64,000 nt of DNA, from positions 10,230,001 through 10,294,000 of the forward strand of contig NC_134764.1 of the NCBI RefSeq assembly GCF_050436995.1. Reading direction: 5' to 3'. The notes under the pieces are model-generated. The model saw nothing but the letters and a program-made list of their open reading frames with translations, had not been told where the DNA came from and searched no databases. The translations under genes were made by a program, and so were the position numbers. Position 1 is the stretch's first letter; each line of letters begins with the position of its first letter. This stretch comes from Anticarsia gemmatalis (taxonomy: Eukaryota > Arthropoda > Insecta > Lepidoptera > Erebidae). Below are positions 1-8,700 of the stretch, in pieces.

Positions 1-597
1 ATACGGGGTTGAAAATAGATTTTTAATTTTAAGAATTTCTGTTAATTGTTTGAAGAGATCGGAGGTAAAACAGGTACCTTGATCAGTAAGAATCATTTTT
101 GGAAAACCGAATAGAGAAAAGAAATGAATTAGATTTCGTGCTACTTCGTCAGTCGAACATGTTATCATAGGATAAGCGGAAGAAAACTTGGTCAAATCGT
201 CCTGAAGCGTTAGTATATACCTGAATTTTTGAAGGCCAGCTTCGGGCAGAGTACCGACAATGTCGAGAGCTAATCTCTCAAACGGTTTGGTACTGGAGGA
301 GGTAATGACCATTGGTGCTTTGTTTGAAGAGCGCATAGGTTTGTTTATTTGACATAGCCTACAATCTTTTACAAATCGTTCAATATCTGAACGCATAGAT
401 TTCCAGTAATAGGATGCTTTTATCCTATTGTACATCCTTTTTACGCCTGGGTGACCAGCAATAGTGGTACCATGATTTTCTTTTAAAATATTCGGGACCT
501 CAGCGGGAGTAGGATATATGATTTTATTTTTATAGATATGCACTTTAATTTGAGTGCCATGGAAAATATACGATATCATATTATAAATTTTAACATT
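1..597 (-). pseudogene. Integrase domain of gypsy pol, frame-broken and partial
   Basis: In the -1 frame relative to the RNase H frame the minus strand encodes the HHCC zinc-binding region (GHPGVKRMY, then CRLC) followed by the catalytic core with the first two acidic residues of the DDE triad (LALDIVG and ILTDQG). The third residue, Glu, lies beyond position 1. An in-frame TAG at 598-600 blocks reading from upstream, and the RNase H frame stops at 576, so as sequenced integrase is not joined to the rest of pol. Confidence 0.85.
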
Positions 598-3536
598 CTA
601 TTATTAGAATCTACAGTGTGAACGGTTTCAAGTTCACGTTCACGAGCGCGTAACTCGTCAGCATTTTCTACGAGTGATAACAACTGCTCACAATGTGGCA
701 TAGAGTAATCAAGGTCCAGAGACATCGGGCATGCTATACATTTTTGTTTGGCTAAATGAAGGGATTGACTATGCTCTTCTATGACAGTATCGTTGTTTGA
801 TGCGGTTTTTAAAAATTGCTTTTTGAAGTATTGTTCATAAGTTGATTTATTTAAATTTGAGTTAGAAGTTAAGGCGTTTACGGGATATCTAGATAAAGTA
901 TCGACATTAGAATTTAGTCTACCTTGTTTATAGACGATTTCGTAATTATATTCCTCTAGTTTAAGTCGCCATCGTATAAGACGACTACCTGGATCTTTGA
1001 CATTGAACAACCAAACTAAAGGTCTGTGATCCGTAACGATTTTGAATTGGTAGCCATATAAATAGGGGCGGAACGTTTTCACACCGAAAAGAATAGCTAG
1101 AAGTTCTTTTTCCGTTGTGGAATAGTTTCCTTCTGCTTTGTTCAAGGTCCTTGACGCATAGGCTATCGGTTTATCCTTGCCGATTTCACCTTGGGAAAGA
1201 ATGGCTCCAATGGCATAATTAGATGCGTCAGTGGTAAGAATGAATGGCTTTGAATAATCAGGATATTGTAACAAAGGTGCTGAGACTAATTTATTTTTTA
1301 ACGTTTGGAAAGCAAGTTCTTGTTCTTGCGTCCAATGGAAATTAACGTCCTTCTTTAAAAGAGAAGTAAGAGGTTTAGTAATCTTTGAAAAGTTTTCGAT
1401 AAATCTGCGGTAGTATCCGACTAAGCCTAGAAATGATTTTATATCCTTGGCGTTTTTGGGAGATGGAAGACCTTCGATGGCTTTTATTTTGTCGGGATTA
1501 GGCGAGACACCTTTATCAGTGATTACGTGACCGAGATAAGTCACTTCTCGGCGTAAGAACTCGCACTTGTCTGGTTGTAGTTTTAAATTATGTTGCCGAA
1601 ATCTTTCAAGGACTAATTTTAGCTTATCGAGGTGACTAGGAAGATCTGGAGAGTACAAAATACAGTCATCTAAGTAGACGTAACAGTGTAATCCTTGAAG
1701 ACCAGATAGTACTGTATTCATAAGACGCTGAAAGGTGCTAGGGGCATTTTTAAGCCCAAAAGGCATTCTGTTGAACTCATAGTGACCAGATGTTTCGTTT
1801 GTGCCAACAATTGTGAATCCTGTTTTTGCTGCGTCAGCAGGATTTAATAAAATTTGGTGAAATCCACTTACAAGGTCTAAGGTTGTAAAATATTTAGAAT
1901 GTCCTAATTGGTCAAGAATATCTGTTATCAGAGGTATAGGATAAATTTCGGACACCGTGACATCGTTAAGACGACGATAATCTATGACGATACGCCATTT
2001 ACGTTTACCTGAGGCATCTGCCTTCTTTGGGACCACCCATACAGGGGCACTCCATGGTGATTGAGAGGGGCGTATGATATTTTGTTTCAGCATTTTAGTT
2101 ATTTGATTGTCCACTTCTTCCTTGTGGCATTCCGGGAAGCGGTAAGATTTTACGTGAATTGGAGCGGCATTTCCCGTATTTATAGAATGATCGATAGTGC
2201 TTGTATAGGTGAGGGGTTCACCTTCGAGATGGAAAATATCTGTGAATTGAGAACAACAGTCTAACAAAGCTGCTTTTTCTTCAGGATTTAAGTGAGAGGT
2301 TCGTATTTGATTTAGAACTAGATTTTGTCTATCAGTAAGAGAAAGAGAAGTTTTATTTACAGTTTCGATATTTGAAATTGGCAGACACTCTGTGAGGCTA
2401 TTATCCACAGGTGTGAGATTAACGGAATAATTATTAACTTCAATTTCAGATTCAGTTGTATTTAGAATTGAAACATTTACTCTACGATTTGGCTTTAAGG
2501 TGACAACACAATTCGCGACATATACTCCTTCAGATATTTTATGATCAAGAACTAAGGCTTCTTTAAGAAGAGGTAACTCATCTGCACTGTTTGACACTCC
2601 ACATTCGATTACAGCTTCGGAACGAGCAGGGATTTTATAAATTGGCAGTTTGAAACGTAAAGGTAAAGTATGATTTTGCATTATTAAACATTGCTTATCA
2701 TAATCTATGACAGCTTTAAGATAACCTAGACAATCAGTACCGATTATGCCATCATATTCAAGATGAACATTATTAACAACATGAAACTTATAAGAAAACA
2801 CGTCTGAAGATAAATAGAATTGCATTTGAAAAGTACCTAATGTTTGGCAATATGTACCGCTATCATTGATTCCTTTAAGTCTCACTATTTCTGGAGATAG
2901 ATTAGGTTTTTGATAAAGACTTTCTTCTTTTACTAAAGAAACGCTAGATCCGGTGTCGATTAGTAGAACGAGTGACCGGTTAGTATGCTTAGTTAATAAG
3001 AAAACATGCGGAAGTGTTACCTTTTTATTAAACGAACTCGTTTCGTAAACTGGTATATTATTTTGATGAGATTTGGGACATTTTAAGGACTGGGACAAAT
3101 CATCCGACGGAAAAGAGGTAAGTTTGCCTGCTGAATTATCATCATTTTCTTTACAAGGTAAGTCGTTTGTGTAGTACTTAAGAGAGTTATTATAAGGTTT
3201 AGATTTATCATAAGATTTAGTATTATCATAAGATTTAGAATTATCGTAAGATTTAGTATAGGATTTAAGATAATCATAAGATGTAGTATAAGATTTAGTA
3301 TCATTATAAGATTTAGTATAAGATTTAGGATTATCATACGATTTAGTATAAGATTTAGAATTATCATACGATTTAGTATAAGATTTAGGATTATCATACG
3401 ATTTAGTATAAGATTTAGGATTATCATACGATTTAGTATAAGATTTAGAATTATCATACGATTTAGTATAAGATTTAGGATTATCATATGATTTTGTATA
3501 AGATTTAGAAATAATTGTGTCATTTTTGAATCCCAT
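576..3536 (-). CDS. pol: Pol (protease, RT, RNase H) of the gypsy element
   Basis: A 986-codon frame from its first ATG; the -1 reading frame is open upstream to the frameshift site. In order: a Lys/Ser/Tyr-rich tandem-repeat segment (residues 10-115), aspartic protease with LLIDTGSS near residue 192, reverse transcriptase with the YLDD active site near residue 619, and RNase H beginning LTTDAS near residue 768. The integrase expected to follow is not in this frame: the frame ends at 576 shortly after RNase H, and integrase resumes in the -1 frame. This looks like a one-base indel and not a second programmed shift, because no aligned slippery heptamer is present. Confidence 0.93.
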   Translation of the reverse strand: MGFKNDTIISKSYTKSYDNPKSYTKSYDNSKSYTKSYDNPKSYTKSYDNPKSYTKSYDNSKSYTKSYDNPKSYTKSYNDTKSYTTSYDYLKSYTKSYDNSKSYDNTKSYDKSKPYNNSLKYYTNDLPCKENDDNSAGKLTSFPSDDLSQSLKCPKSHQNNIPVYETSSFNKKVTLPHVFLLTKHTNRSLVLLIDTGSSVSLVKEESLYQKPNLSPEIVRLKGINDSGTYCQTLGTFQMQFYLSSDVFSYKFHVVNNVHLEYDGIIGTDCLGYLKAVIDYDKQCLIMQNHTLPLRFKLPIYKIPARSEAVIECGVSNSADELPLLKEALVLDHKISEGVYVANCVVTLKPNRRVNVSILNTTESEIEVNNYSVNLTPVDNSLTECLPISNIETVNKTSLSLTDRQNLVLNQIRTSHLNPEEKAALLDCCSQFTDIFHLEGEPLTYTSTIDHSINTGNAAPIHVKSYRFPECHKEEVDNQITKMLKQNIIRPSQSPWSAPVWVVPKKADASGKRKWRIVIDYRRLNDVTVSEIYPIPLITDILDQLGHSKYFTTLDLVSGFHQILLNPADAAKTGFTIVGTNETSGHYEFNRMPFGLKNAPSTFQRLMNTVLSGLQGLHCYVYLDDCILYSPDLPSHLDKLKLVLERFRQHNLKLQPDKCEFLRREVTYLGHVITDKGVSPNPDKIKAIEGLPSPKNAKDIKSFLGLVGYYRRFIENFSKITKPLTSLLKKDVNFHWTQEQELAFQTLKNKLVSAPLLQYPDYSKPFILTTDASNYAIGAILSQGEIGKDKPIAYASRTLNKAEGNYSTTEKELLAILFGVKTFRPYLYGYQFKIVTDHRPLVWLFNVKDPGSRLIRWRLKLEEYNYEIVYKQGRLNSNVDTLSRYPVNALTSNSNLNKSTYEQYFKKQFLKTASNNDTVIEEHSQSLHLAKQKCIACPMSLDLDYSMPHCEQLLSLVENADELRARERELETVHTVDSNNRMLKFII
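3195..3515 (-). repeat. 30-bp coding tandem repeat at the start of pol
   Basis: About nine near-identical 30-bp units encode the decapeptide KSYTKSYDN(P/S). The units nearest 3480 are most uniform; those toward 3190 are degenerate and some are half units. The array keeps the frame and sits between the gag zinc knuckles and the protease. Confidence 0.9.
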
Positions 3537-3578
3537 GGATTCCGATCGACACGCCTTCGGAATCCGATTTAGTTTAAA
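3537..3578 (-). promoter_or_regulatory. Gag-pol -1 frameshift signal with stem-loop
   Basis: On the minus strand the last sense codons of gag are CCT TTA AAC followed by TAA, so TTTAAAC (3572-3578) is in the correct phase for a -1 slip. The gag stop lies within the 6-nt spacer (3566-3571), which is followed by a perfect 9-bp stem GGATTCCGA (3557-3565) pairing with TCGGAATCC (3537-3545) around an 11-nt loop. After a -1 slip the frame is open into pol without a stop, passing the pol ATG at 3536. Heptamer, spacer and stem sizes match classical -1 frameshift sites; function here is inferred. Confidence 0.8.
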
Positions 3579-4582
3579 GGTTCGGGAATTAATGTTTCAT
3601 TAACGCTTGAATGGTTCATGGCCGTATCATTCGTATGGCAAAAATTTACATTTGCGTTGCCTCTATGTACATCACTACTCTGTGCATGAGTATTATTACG
3701 GTGTTGATTATTGTACTGCCGCTTGCGACACTCGGTTATCAAATGACCGGGTCTTTTGCAATATGCGCAACTTTTACGTGGGAAATTATTAGGAATTTGT
3801 GACGATTGAATTTGCATGGGAAAACGATTTTGATTTGAAAGATTTGAATTAGAAAAATTTGTATTATAAGATTTTACATTTTTGTTCTTATTTCGATAGC
3901 ATTCTGAAGACAAGTGACCTTGTTTGTTACACGTCGAACATGTCTTCGGTGATTTAGAAGAAAGTTTGGTAGCGTTAAATAATTTTTCTTCTTCGATAGC
4001 ATGTGTGACCGCCTCGTTTAGTGTTTTAGGGTTACGACATCGAACTATATGCGAAAAACTCGGATTTAGACCCATAAGGAAGGTATTGAGTGCTAAATCT
4101 TCAATACCGGCGACTCTACCGACTAATTCGTCCTTTTTATCACATGAGAAATGCACATCTGCTAACAACCGCGTAAGACATGATTCTATTCTCAAGGAAA
4201 ATTGCGTGACTGTCTCCGACGGCAAGTTTTGTTTGCAATTTTGTAAGTCGGACAAAAGATGTGATGAATGTTTCTTCTCACTAAAGTTCTGTTTTAAGAA
4301 ATCCTTGAGTTCTGACCACTTACTAAAAGTTTTTAAAGAACATGCTACTTGTGCCTTACCTTCCAATTGGGAAATAATAAATTTACATAAGATAGTTTGT
4401 TGTTCAACGGAGGCAAGTGAAATGGCATTGTCACAGTTTGTAAGAAAAGCGGGGAGCGTTTCCCTTTTACCATCATATGGTTTAATAAATTTGGTAAGGA
4501 AATTAAGAGTTATAGCATTGGACATTTTTGTAGGATTTTTATTTTCCTTTTCAGATTTTACTGAAAGTTCGGAATCCGTCAT
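3569..4582 (-). CDS. gag: Gag of the gypsy element
   Basis: A 337-residue Gag-like protein. The N-terminal two thirds is a capsid-type helical region of the retrotransposon Gag kind, with a Trp-containing FSKWSELKDFL segment. The C-terminal third is basic and Asn/Ser-rich and has two CCHC zinc knuckles, CSTCNKQGHLSSEC near residue 215 and CAYCKRPGHLITEC near residue 272, which in this family bind the genomic RNA. The stop is TAA at 3569-3571, directly after the slippery heptamer. The ATG at 4582 is the first good start after the leader. The frame is uninterrupted. Confidence 0.93.
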   Translation of the reverse strand: MTDSELSVKSEKENKNPTKMSNAITLNFLTKFIKPYDGKRETLPAFLTNCDNAISLASVEQQTILCKFIISQLEGKAQVACSLKTFSKWSELKDFLKQNFSEKKHSSHLLSDLQNCKQNLPSETVTQFSLRIESCLTRLLADVHFSCDKKDELVGRVAGIEDLALNTFLMGLNPSFSHIVRCRNPKTLNEAVTHAIEEEKLFNATKLSSKSPKTCSTCNKQGHLSSECYRNKNKNVKSYNTNFSNSNLSNQNRFPMQIQSSQIPNNFPRKSCAYCKRPGHLITECRKRQYNNQHRNNTHAQSSDVHRGNANVNFCHTNDTAMNHSSVNETLIPEPLN

Positions 4583-4989
4583 TGATAATCAACAATAATA
4601 ATAATAGGTATATGTTTAGATAACCTTGAGATTTAGTAGATATAAATTTCTAATATAATAATTAGATTATAAGATTTAGATATACAGATTATTTGTTGTT
4701 ACACGGCTAATTTAAAATGAAGTTTTATAATAAGATTTTCTTTTCAGGGTTGCAGAACGATGCACAAATTATTTCGAATACTTTTATCACAAAATTTCAC
4801 TGCACACACAACACAGAAAGTTAAGACTTACGTTGATGATGATTTCGTGTTCCAGATGAAGGCGAAGAGGATCAGGTGAGTTAGCTGCATCATGGGAACT
4901 GGCAACAGTTGAAGACGTTGACAACACGGAGCTGCTCTACACCCAGAGGGTTTTATAGGCTCAGTAGAATTTGAGTATAAAAATTTCAG

Positions 4990-5270
4990 ATTGAAGACGT
5001 AGGTAATTGGTCTCGATTGCTGCGGCGCCGGCTCACGCTTACTAGCGGAGGCTGAAGGTCGACTGCAGTCTAGTCAAGGTCAAGACTAGAATTTGGTTGA
5101 CGGGCTAGCGCTGGCTCACGCTACAAAGCGGAGGCTGACAGTCGGCTAAGGGGTGTACTTGCGTGTCTGATGCGGGCTCACGCTGCGTGGGGCGGAGACT
5201 TATCGTCGATCTGACGTGATGCGGGCTCACGCTGCAAGAGCGGAGGCTTACCGTCGACCTTGCGCTGCTA
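4990..5270 (-). repeat. Four imperfect repeats in the retrotransposon leader
   Basis: The plus strand carries four units built as GGCTCACGCT - 5 to 8 bases - GCGGAGGCT or GCGGAGACT - short tail with GTCGA or GTCGG. They begin near 5035, 5113, 5187 and 5227. They lie in the roughly 750-nt untranslated leader between primer binding site and gag and are much more GC-rich than their surroundings. A packaging, dimerisation or translation role is speculation. Confidence 0.7.
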
Positions 5271-5334
5271 GTACACACTCACTAAGAACTGTCCGAATGC
5301 TGTGGTCTGAACACGGGTCCAGAAAGCCAACAGC

Positions 5335-5352
5335 ATCCCACTTCTGACACCA
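5335..5352 (-). other. Primer binding site, tRNA-Leu type
   Basis: The minus strand reads TGGTGTCAGAAGTGGGAT two bases after the LTR end. This is complementary to the 3' end of a eukaryotic tRNA-Leu including CCA. It fixes the LTR/leader border and the orientation of the element. A tRNA-Leu primer is known from some insect gypsy lineages. Confidence 0.85.
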
Positions 5353-5396
5353 AATGTTTTGCGCGAAGTCCTTAGCGAGTTTTTAAAAAAAAACTA

Positions 5397-5423
5397 TTTA
5401 TTAAAACCCGAAATATATTTATT
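5397..5423 (-). terminator. LTR polyadenylation signals
   Basis: Two AATAAA hexamers lie on the minus strand at 5418-5423 and 5397-5402, late in the LTR. In the 3' LTR copy these would direct cleavage of the genomic RNA. Confidence 0.5.
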
Positions 5424-5543
5424 AAGAGACCCAAAATTACACTACTACACGAACTCAAACCGTTGCACCCGGGAGATGTTAATGGAATTACTGAGTGATG
5501 CTAACTGCTAACAACAACTGACTACTGGCCGCGTGGCGGTGAC

Positions 5544-5553
5544 GCTTTTATAA
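5544..5553 (-). promoter_or_regulatory. TATA box in the LTR
   Basis: The minus strand reads TTATAAAAGC here, the only TATA-like motif in the LTR. It is placed to start a transcript about 25-30 bp further on, inside the LTR, as expected for the U3/R border. Confidence 0.5.
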
Positions 5554-5606
5554 TAATTATGTATTGCTTGCACAGCAAAACTTATTAACTAATTTCGGAT
5601 ATAACA

Positions 5607-5654
5607 GTGCGAAGCGCAGAGATGAGAGCGCACCGGGACACTGCGGTAGACGAC
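5607..5654 (-). pseudogene. Candidate seventh TLCD3 exon truncated by the LTR
   Basis: After the exon-6 donor (GTGCGT, 5707-5712) an acceptor CTTGCAG ends at 5655, leaving a short 58-nt intron. Continuing in phase 0 it encodes 16 codons, VVYRSVPVRSHLCASH, which can be aligned with the VPLAIPAHVNLGAA stretch following this point in vertebrate TLCD3B. The LTR begins at the next base, 5606, and gives a stop within about five codons. Either the retrotransposon landed in this exon, or the similarity is chance and the true exon lies left of the window. The very short intron with no pyrimidine tract counts against it. Confidence 0.35.
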
Positions 5655-5712
5655 CTGCAAGACTGTGGGCACGTGCTCACGTACACATGCTCACACGTGC
5701 ACGTATACGCAC

Positions 5713-8700
5713 CTCCAGGTAGGGCAGGCCGCGCACGCGGCTGTACAGCAGGCACACGTAGGGCAGGCTGAGCACGCGGCACACGAAGAACGTGAGCAGC
5801 ATGCACACGCCGTTGTACACGTAGGCGCGCGACGCCTTGAGGCGCAGGCGCGACAGGATGCCGCGCAGCGACACGAACGGCGTCGACAGCTCCATCAGGT
5901 ACACGAACCCGAACGTGCAGTCGCCCAGCTCGCCGCGCAGGTACTACACACAAACATGTCTCTATTTCAATCAAAGATCCCACGCTAACGCTGTTTTTAA
6001 TTTGGAAATATTGACATTTAAAAAGAGCAAGCCGTGAGTTTCTTGCCGTTTCTTCTCACAAGCAACAGCTTTTCCGAAACGGTGGTAGATAAAAAATATT
6101 TTGACGATCTCAAATACTTGTTAAAGTTTATGAAATAAAGCATATTTGACTTTGACTTGACTTTAACTCTTCTGGTTTCAGGACTATTACACAAAAACAA
6201 AAAAGAGACAGTTCAGTGGCGCTACACAAGAGACACATCGGCACAGTTCGAGCGACATCGGCTATGTTCGCGACTCACCACGATGACGAGGAAGCCGAAG
6301 CCGCCTATGAACAGGTGGTGCATCAGGATGACGGGCTCGTGCCTGCAGTACGCGAAGAACGAAGTACTGCTCTTCTTGACCACGGCGCTGTCGCCGGACG
6401 ACAGCGGCGCTGAGCCGTTCTTCGACGGACGACGCTTGGGCTCGCTGTTTGTATTCATTTGGACGTGGACCTGGAATTAAAAAGAAGACACATAAATTCT
6501 TCGAAATTAAGAGTAGAAGAACCTTTCTACAAAGGAATATCGATTCTATTTCAACTAAACTTAGATTTTTCTTTTGACTCAAAGCAATTGCTAGAAAAAT
6601 AGTGTGTAAATTATATCTTGACCTCAGAAGCAGGTATCTTAATTTAACATGCTAAAATAATCCCAAGATCTGCAAATACGAAGATGAAATCTGTCGATAC
6701 GTGTGTCGCTTTCACAGATCAGAATACGGTATCGCGACTATAATAATAATTATTCCAAATCAATTTAATGGATTATTATTCCATTGCTGGGTCTCCCTAC
6801 AGAATAAAGGCGGCCTATGATAACTTCACAATGTACCCAACAAGACATTTCCTCAATTTTATTACTGCAGCACATATCTATCAAGCAGAAGATGTTTTAA
6901 CACCATATTCTCATCTAGAGCTACTGCAACTCACCATATACATGCTCCATATGTCATAGAAGAAGTAGGCAGCGCCGAACCACGCGTAGGCCTCAGACAT
7001 ATAGTGCCTCGTGCGCATGAAGTCGCGCGTGCACGACCACAGGCACACGATGGCGCCCGTCACGCACGACAGTGCCGCTTGTACTGCGCTTACGAACCTT
7101 GTAGGAAACAAAATATGATAGTGGTAAGGGGAATATCAGATGTCAGTTATTTTTTTCTGCAGGTGGGAGAAAAACAGAGATTAAAAGAAGTAGTCCCTAT
7201 TTTTTAGACTTGTGAACGTCTGAAATCTTGAAATTTAGCTTAAGTTTTGAACAGTGCTTCTTGTAAAATCAGGGGCCTGACAGGGACCCTTCCTTTATCT
7301 TAAAAAAGTCGATAGACAAATATTTGTCGTACAGCTGTAGTTTGTTTAAGTGCGCTCACATAACACTCTGTGTTATGCTGCATTTCAAAATATGTATGTA
7401 GGAGATATCACAATGCAGTCTTTAAAAAAAATCGCAATAATTTATCAAAACACTTCCTCAGAGATCCTCAAATTATCTTTTCATCTTTGATGATCTATTG
7501 TACTATTTGTACTCACTTGTTAGTAATATCGAGTACATCGCCGCAGCTGAGCCGGTACTTGTGCCTGAACCGTGCGCCGGCGCCGGTGAACAACGCCAGC
7601 GCGTTCAGCAGCTCGAACAACGTCATGAAGTACACGAACCCCAGCGCGGTCAGCACGCCGCCGCGCTTCACTGAGATCCTGAAACAATATAGGAATTATA
7701 TATTATTATATGGAGCAACTTAGGGCGTGCTTTTGCTGTAAATCCCTGTAAGCTAACGATTTTATTGTTAAACCATTAAGGTTAAAATTACTGTTAACTA
7801 AAGCTTCTCGATATGATCTAGCAACAGGTCACACGCACGTACGTATACGTGCACGTATACGTACGAAACGTATTACGAATACTATTATGCTTGCAAATGC
7901 ATATACATAAGTTACATTGTAATTATAAACTCACAAAGCTCCTCTAGCACAAAATTCATTATTATTGAGACCGTATCCATAATAGGCGAATTCGTTCGTG
8001 CGTTACCGAGACACTAGGCGCCCATAGCTTCGCACGAGTTCTAAATATGTACGTGCGAAGCTCACGCTTCTTATGGACAGAACGTTCGCAAAAATACGCG
8101 CGTTGGAATCGCCTCTTCTGGACAAAGTCTAATGAAAGACATAAAACAACTTTATGATACGTGTGTTTATAAGACAGGTAGATGATCCACGTGGCCATTA
8201 TCCATCATTAAAAGTCGTCTCCATCAATAATCCCAGATAATGACGAGCTCGAAATAGCCTGACTACGTTGTATCATGTACTATCATGTAATGCGATCGTA
8301 AACCTTCAGTGTTGTCAACAAGTGTGTGTCAAGGACGGGTCACTACTCACCTGGCGTTTTTGACACCTGTTCGTAGCAGATTTGTAGGGGAGTGTTTAAG
8401 TGATTCACACCTTTATATGCTTTTTATGTTACGGCTGTAATGTGCGAAAACCGGTGTGAATAAGGGTGGATTAATGATAAATGATAACTATGTTACTCTG
8501 AGCATTTTCTTGACTGCTGCACTGCTACGACTGTTTCAAACGAGGGTGTATGAAATACACCCAAGCTTTGCCATTTATAATGTTAGTCCTAGCCACACTA
8601 TTTGTAGTATTTCAGTTTGACAGTATTTCAGTCCCGCCTGAATGCAACATAACAGCCATATGTCAACATACCCGACCCGTTTTCAAAAATCTAAAACTCA

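Larger units (their letters stand above)
1..5606 (-). mobile_element. Ty3/gypsy LTR retrotransposon, left end off-window
   Basis: Read on the minus strand the order is 5' LTR (5355-5606), primer binding site (5335-5352), long leader (4583-5334), gag (3569-4582), pol (576-3536, joined to gag by a likely -1 frameshift) and integrase (1 to about 597, in a shifted frame). The protease, RT, RNase H, integrase order defines Ty3/gypsy. The 3' LTR, any env-like gene and one copy of the target duplication lie left of position 1, so LTR identity (age) cannot be judged. gag and most of pol are open, so the copy is fairly young, but the break before integrase suggests it is not autonomous. Confidence 0.95.
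5355..5606 (-). repeat. 5' LTR of the gypsy element
   Basis: On the minus strand the segment runs from TGTT (5606) to AACA (5355), the usual TG...CA ends with a 4-bp inverted repeat. It ends two bases before the primer binding site. Inside are a TATA-like TATAAAAG and two AATAAA signals. The left-hand LTR copy is outside the window, so the upstream border at 5606 is inferred from the terminal motif; a start nearer 5580 is possible. Confidence 0.7.

Noticed and set aside
576..600. Second programmed frameshift before integrase
   Set aside because: No slippery heptamer in the right phase in the short overlap, and a stop bounds each frame; an indel is simpler.
3195..3515. Regular 30-bp repeats as a CRISPR array
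   Set aside because: No unique spacers; repeats are contiguous and coding, in a eukaryotic retroelement.
3083..3523. Open frame with ILNLILNRM repeats overlapping the pol start
   Set aside because: It is another frame of the 30-bp repeat array; the pol frame continues into protease and RT, this one does not.
3924..4598. Plus-strand 224-codon open frame opposite gag
   Set aside because: Antisense shadow of gag with no recognisable motif.
5585..5983. 132-codon open frame over TLCD3 exon 6
   Set aside because: Arginine/alanine-rich shadow of the GC-rich exon; the correct frame encodes the TLC domain.
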